This document shows, one piece after another, positions 57,001-60,000 of a stretch of DNA of 64,000 bases. The notes beneath the pieces are model-generated. The model worked only from the letters and a program-made list of their open reading frames with translations. It ran no database searches and was not told the DNA's origin. The stretch spans positions 42,633,623 to 42,697,622 of the forward strand of contig OV277861.1 of NCBI GenBank assembly GCA_922989275.2, written 5' to 3'. Within the stretch, counting starts at the first letter, position 1. Each line of letters opens with the position of its first letter. The translations under genes were made by a program, and so were the position numbers. Origin of the DNA: Gari tellinella. Its lineage: Eukaryota > Mollusca > Bivalvia > Cardiida > Psammobiidae.

Positions 57001-60000
57001 TCCACACAGAATAACACAGCACCAGTCTGTAGTAGGTTATACTTTAAATATAGACTTTAACACATTGACTCACAATCTGAGTGGGAAGGCTGTAATAACC
57101 TGTAACATCCCTGCCTCAACACAGAATAACACAGCACCAGTCTGTAGTAGGTTATACTTTAAATATAGACTTTTACACATTGACTCACAATCTGAGTGGG
57201 AAGGCTGTAATAACCTGTAACATCCCTGCCTCAACACAGAATAACACAGCACCAGTCTGTAGTAGGTTATACTTTAAATATAGACTTTTACACATTGACT
57301 CACAATCTGAGTGGGAAGGCTGTAATAACCTGTAACATCCCTGCCTCAACACAGAATAACACAGCACCAGTCTGTAGTAGGTTATACTTTAAATATAGAC
57401 TTTTACACATTGACTCACAATCTGAGTGGGAAGGCTGTAATAACCTGTAACATCCCTGCCTCAACACAGAATAACACAGCACAAGTCTGTAGAAGGTTAT
57501 ACTTAAATTATTATACATGTACATTAAATATAGCTCAGGTATGGTTGTTCAGTGCAGGGTAGCATCCATTATATAATGTACAAATGTAGTACATATGCCA
57601 ATATATTCAGCTTCATGAGCCCTTAAGGCAAATAAAGAATGATAAGTTTACATTGAATGAAAGAAAACAAAATTAAAACTTATATTGTGTTGTATTTGTG
57701 TTGTATTTGGAGTGAATAAAAAAATTGAGAGTCTGTTGTTAACTCTTTAATCTTTTGCCTGTTTCTAGTTTTGTAACAGTTGACTACTTACCAGGTTGAA
57801 AGTAAAGCAGAATGCTTCTTAAGGCACATTCCGCTTTACTTTCAGTTTTCTCTAAGTTACCATCTGCTACAGTATAGAATATACTTCTTATGATAAATAT
57901 TGTAACTGTATAAAGTAGAACCATTTTCAGCGGAAGAATGAATTACTTGAGTTAAAATGTAAATCTATGGAGTAATGGGTTTATTATGACTGGTTTTCTT
58001 GCAGCTTCTTGTGAGGCCCTGGATGTACCAGCTGGGTCTACTGTGACTACAAGTACAGATGGACAGACCACCATAGCCACAGTTCAGTGTGGAGTTGGCT
58101 ATGTGATAAGTGGACAGGGTAACCTTACATGTCGAGATGACGGAACTTGGGATGTTGTACTGCCATCTTGTGGTAAACACTGCACCTTTGAAAACAACTG
58201 TATTTGTAATGGTATTTTCTAATCATGTTCTATCATGTTACATTTGATTTGATTGTATAATACAAAAAAAAATGTTTATTTGATTTAGCCAAGAATCAAA
58301 TTGACAATTCTCAGTTTCCAATTAAGTCTAGTCCATATTTGAATATTTCTGGTTGTTATAGACATTAAACTTTAAAATGAAAAACAGTGCAGATTCTGAT
58401 GAGAGGGCTCCTATAAGAGCCCTCTTATCTGGGTCTTAGTATACCCTTTTGCATATGACAAGTGTCCTTTTCACTGTGTTTGTAAAGGATGAGTTTACTC
58501 ATCACTTGCGTCAATGGTTTAATACCAGAATTTACAAGACATTATTCTATGAATGAGAGTATGATACCATTTGCAGAGTGAAGTAGATCTAACATTACTT
58601 TATAAATTCCACTCAACATTTGAATTTCAGCAGCAAGTCTTAAAATTTTTTTTATTTAATTTTCAGCTATCATTTATGTCTTTCAGTGACATGTTCAACA
58701 CTGTCTCAGCCAGCTGGTGGGACTGTTTCCATGGCAACCGATGGGGGTACCACTACTGCCAGGTTTACCTGTGACACGGGCTACACACTGTCAGGGTCAG
58801 ACCAGTTGACATGCAGGGTTGATGGGACCTGGGATCTTAGCTCACCCACATGTGGTATGAATCTTTTGTTTTATGCAAGGTGCATCCTGATTTACTTTCA
58901 ACCTGCTTTTATTCTACCATCTGATATGATACAGAAACATTTTTACAGTGCATAATTATTTTTTACTGTAAAATGGAACTGTTCTCTTCAGCGGAGCAAT
59001 GTATTAAAGGTGTAAAAAGGGATATTTATGAATTATGGGTTAATGTAAAGCTTGAATAGATTTCCAGATAGCTGGATTTAGTAACACTGTGAAATTTTGA
59101 ATTGACATTTCAGTGTCATGTCCAAATTTGGTGACACCCAGTAGTGGAAATTTGACCTTGTCTACTGATGGAAATGTTACCATGGCAACAATAAGTTGTT
59201 TCCCTGGATATTATCTTGATGGCTCTGTGACCTTGACCTGTACGGAGAGTGGTGAATGGAGTGGAGAGGTTGCTGTCTGCAGTAAGTACTGTATTAGTCT
59301 TGTAAATAATTTTAGAATTTTAGAGTACTTTGAATGCTGGGTAATATTTTTCGTATGCAATGATTGTCGTCTCCTGCTGTTCTAGAAATAGAATTTTCAA
59401 AAAATGATTCTCAATGTAGGGTCAGAGTGGCAAATAGTTAAGATACTGATGAGACTCCGTGTGATGTGGCTTCTCATGCAGGATCCAAACTGTTTGCAAA
59501 GATTATCATGGTTTTACTAGGGTGCCAAGAGTTCAGTACTTAACAATTAATACATACATATTTGTCATATTGAGAGCTACTAAATAGAATGTCTATTTAA
59601 ACTCAATTCTGTTAACTGTAAGGATAAAATTACTGATATTATTCCCAAATGATGTATCTTTCAAAAGGTACTACCAAATCAGTCATTGAAAGCAGAAAAA
59701 TATGTGTACTGAATTACAAATATTTTATTTTCAGAGTGTGACACTCTTCCCAGTATAGCCAATGGCAGTGTCAGTATAGAGTCAGGTGGGTTTGTGGCAG
59801 TCTATTCATGTTTCTCTGGCTTCACATTGTCTGGAAATACAAACAGGTCATGTGACACGGAGGGAAATGGCTGGTTGGGAGATAACCCTACATGTGGTGA
59901 GTTTGGCATAGCAGTAGATTGGATAAACATTTTATGTAAAGATGTCAGTTCATTTATAAAGAGACATGTGCATGTGGTGAATTTGAAATATATCTAGAAA

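Noticed and set aside
56268..57503. CRISPR-like array
   Set aside because: The repeats are direct, contiguous and 115 bp with no variable spacers, in a eukaryotic intron.
56966..57524. Frames on both strands in the 115-bp array
   Set aside because: They are repeats of the M48 exon end read in several frames; the unit length is not a multiple of three and no acceptor precedes the units.
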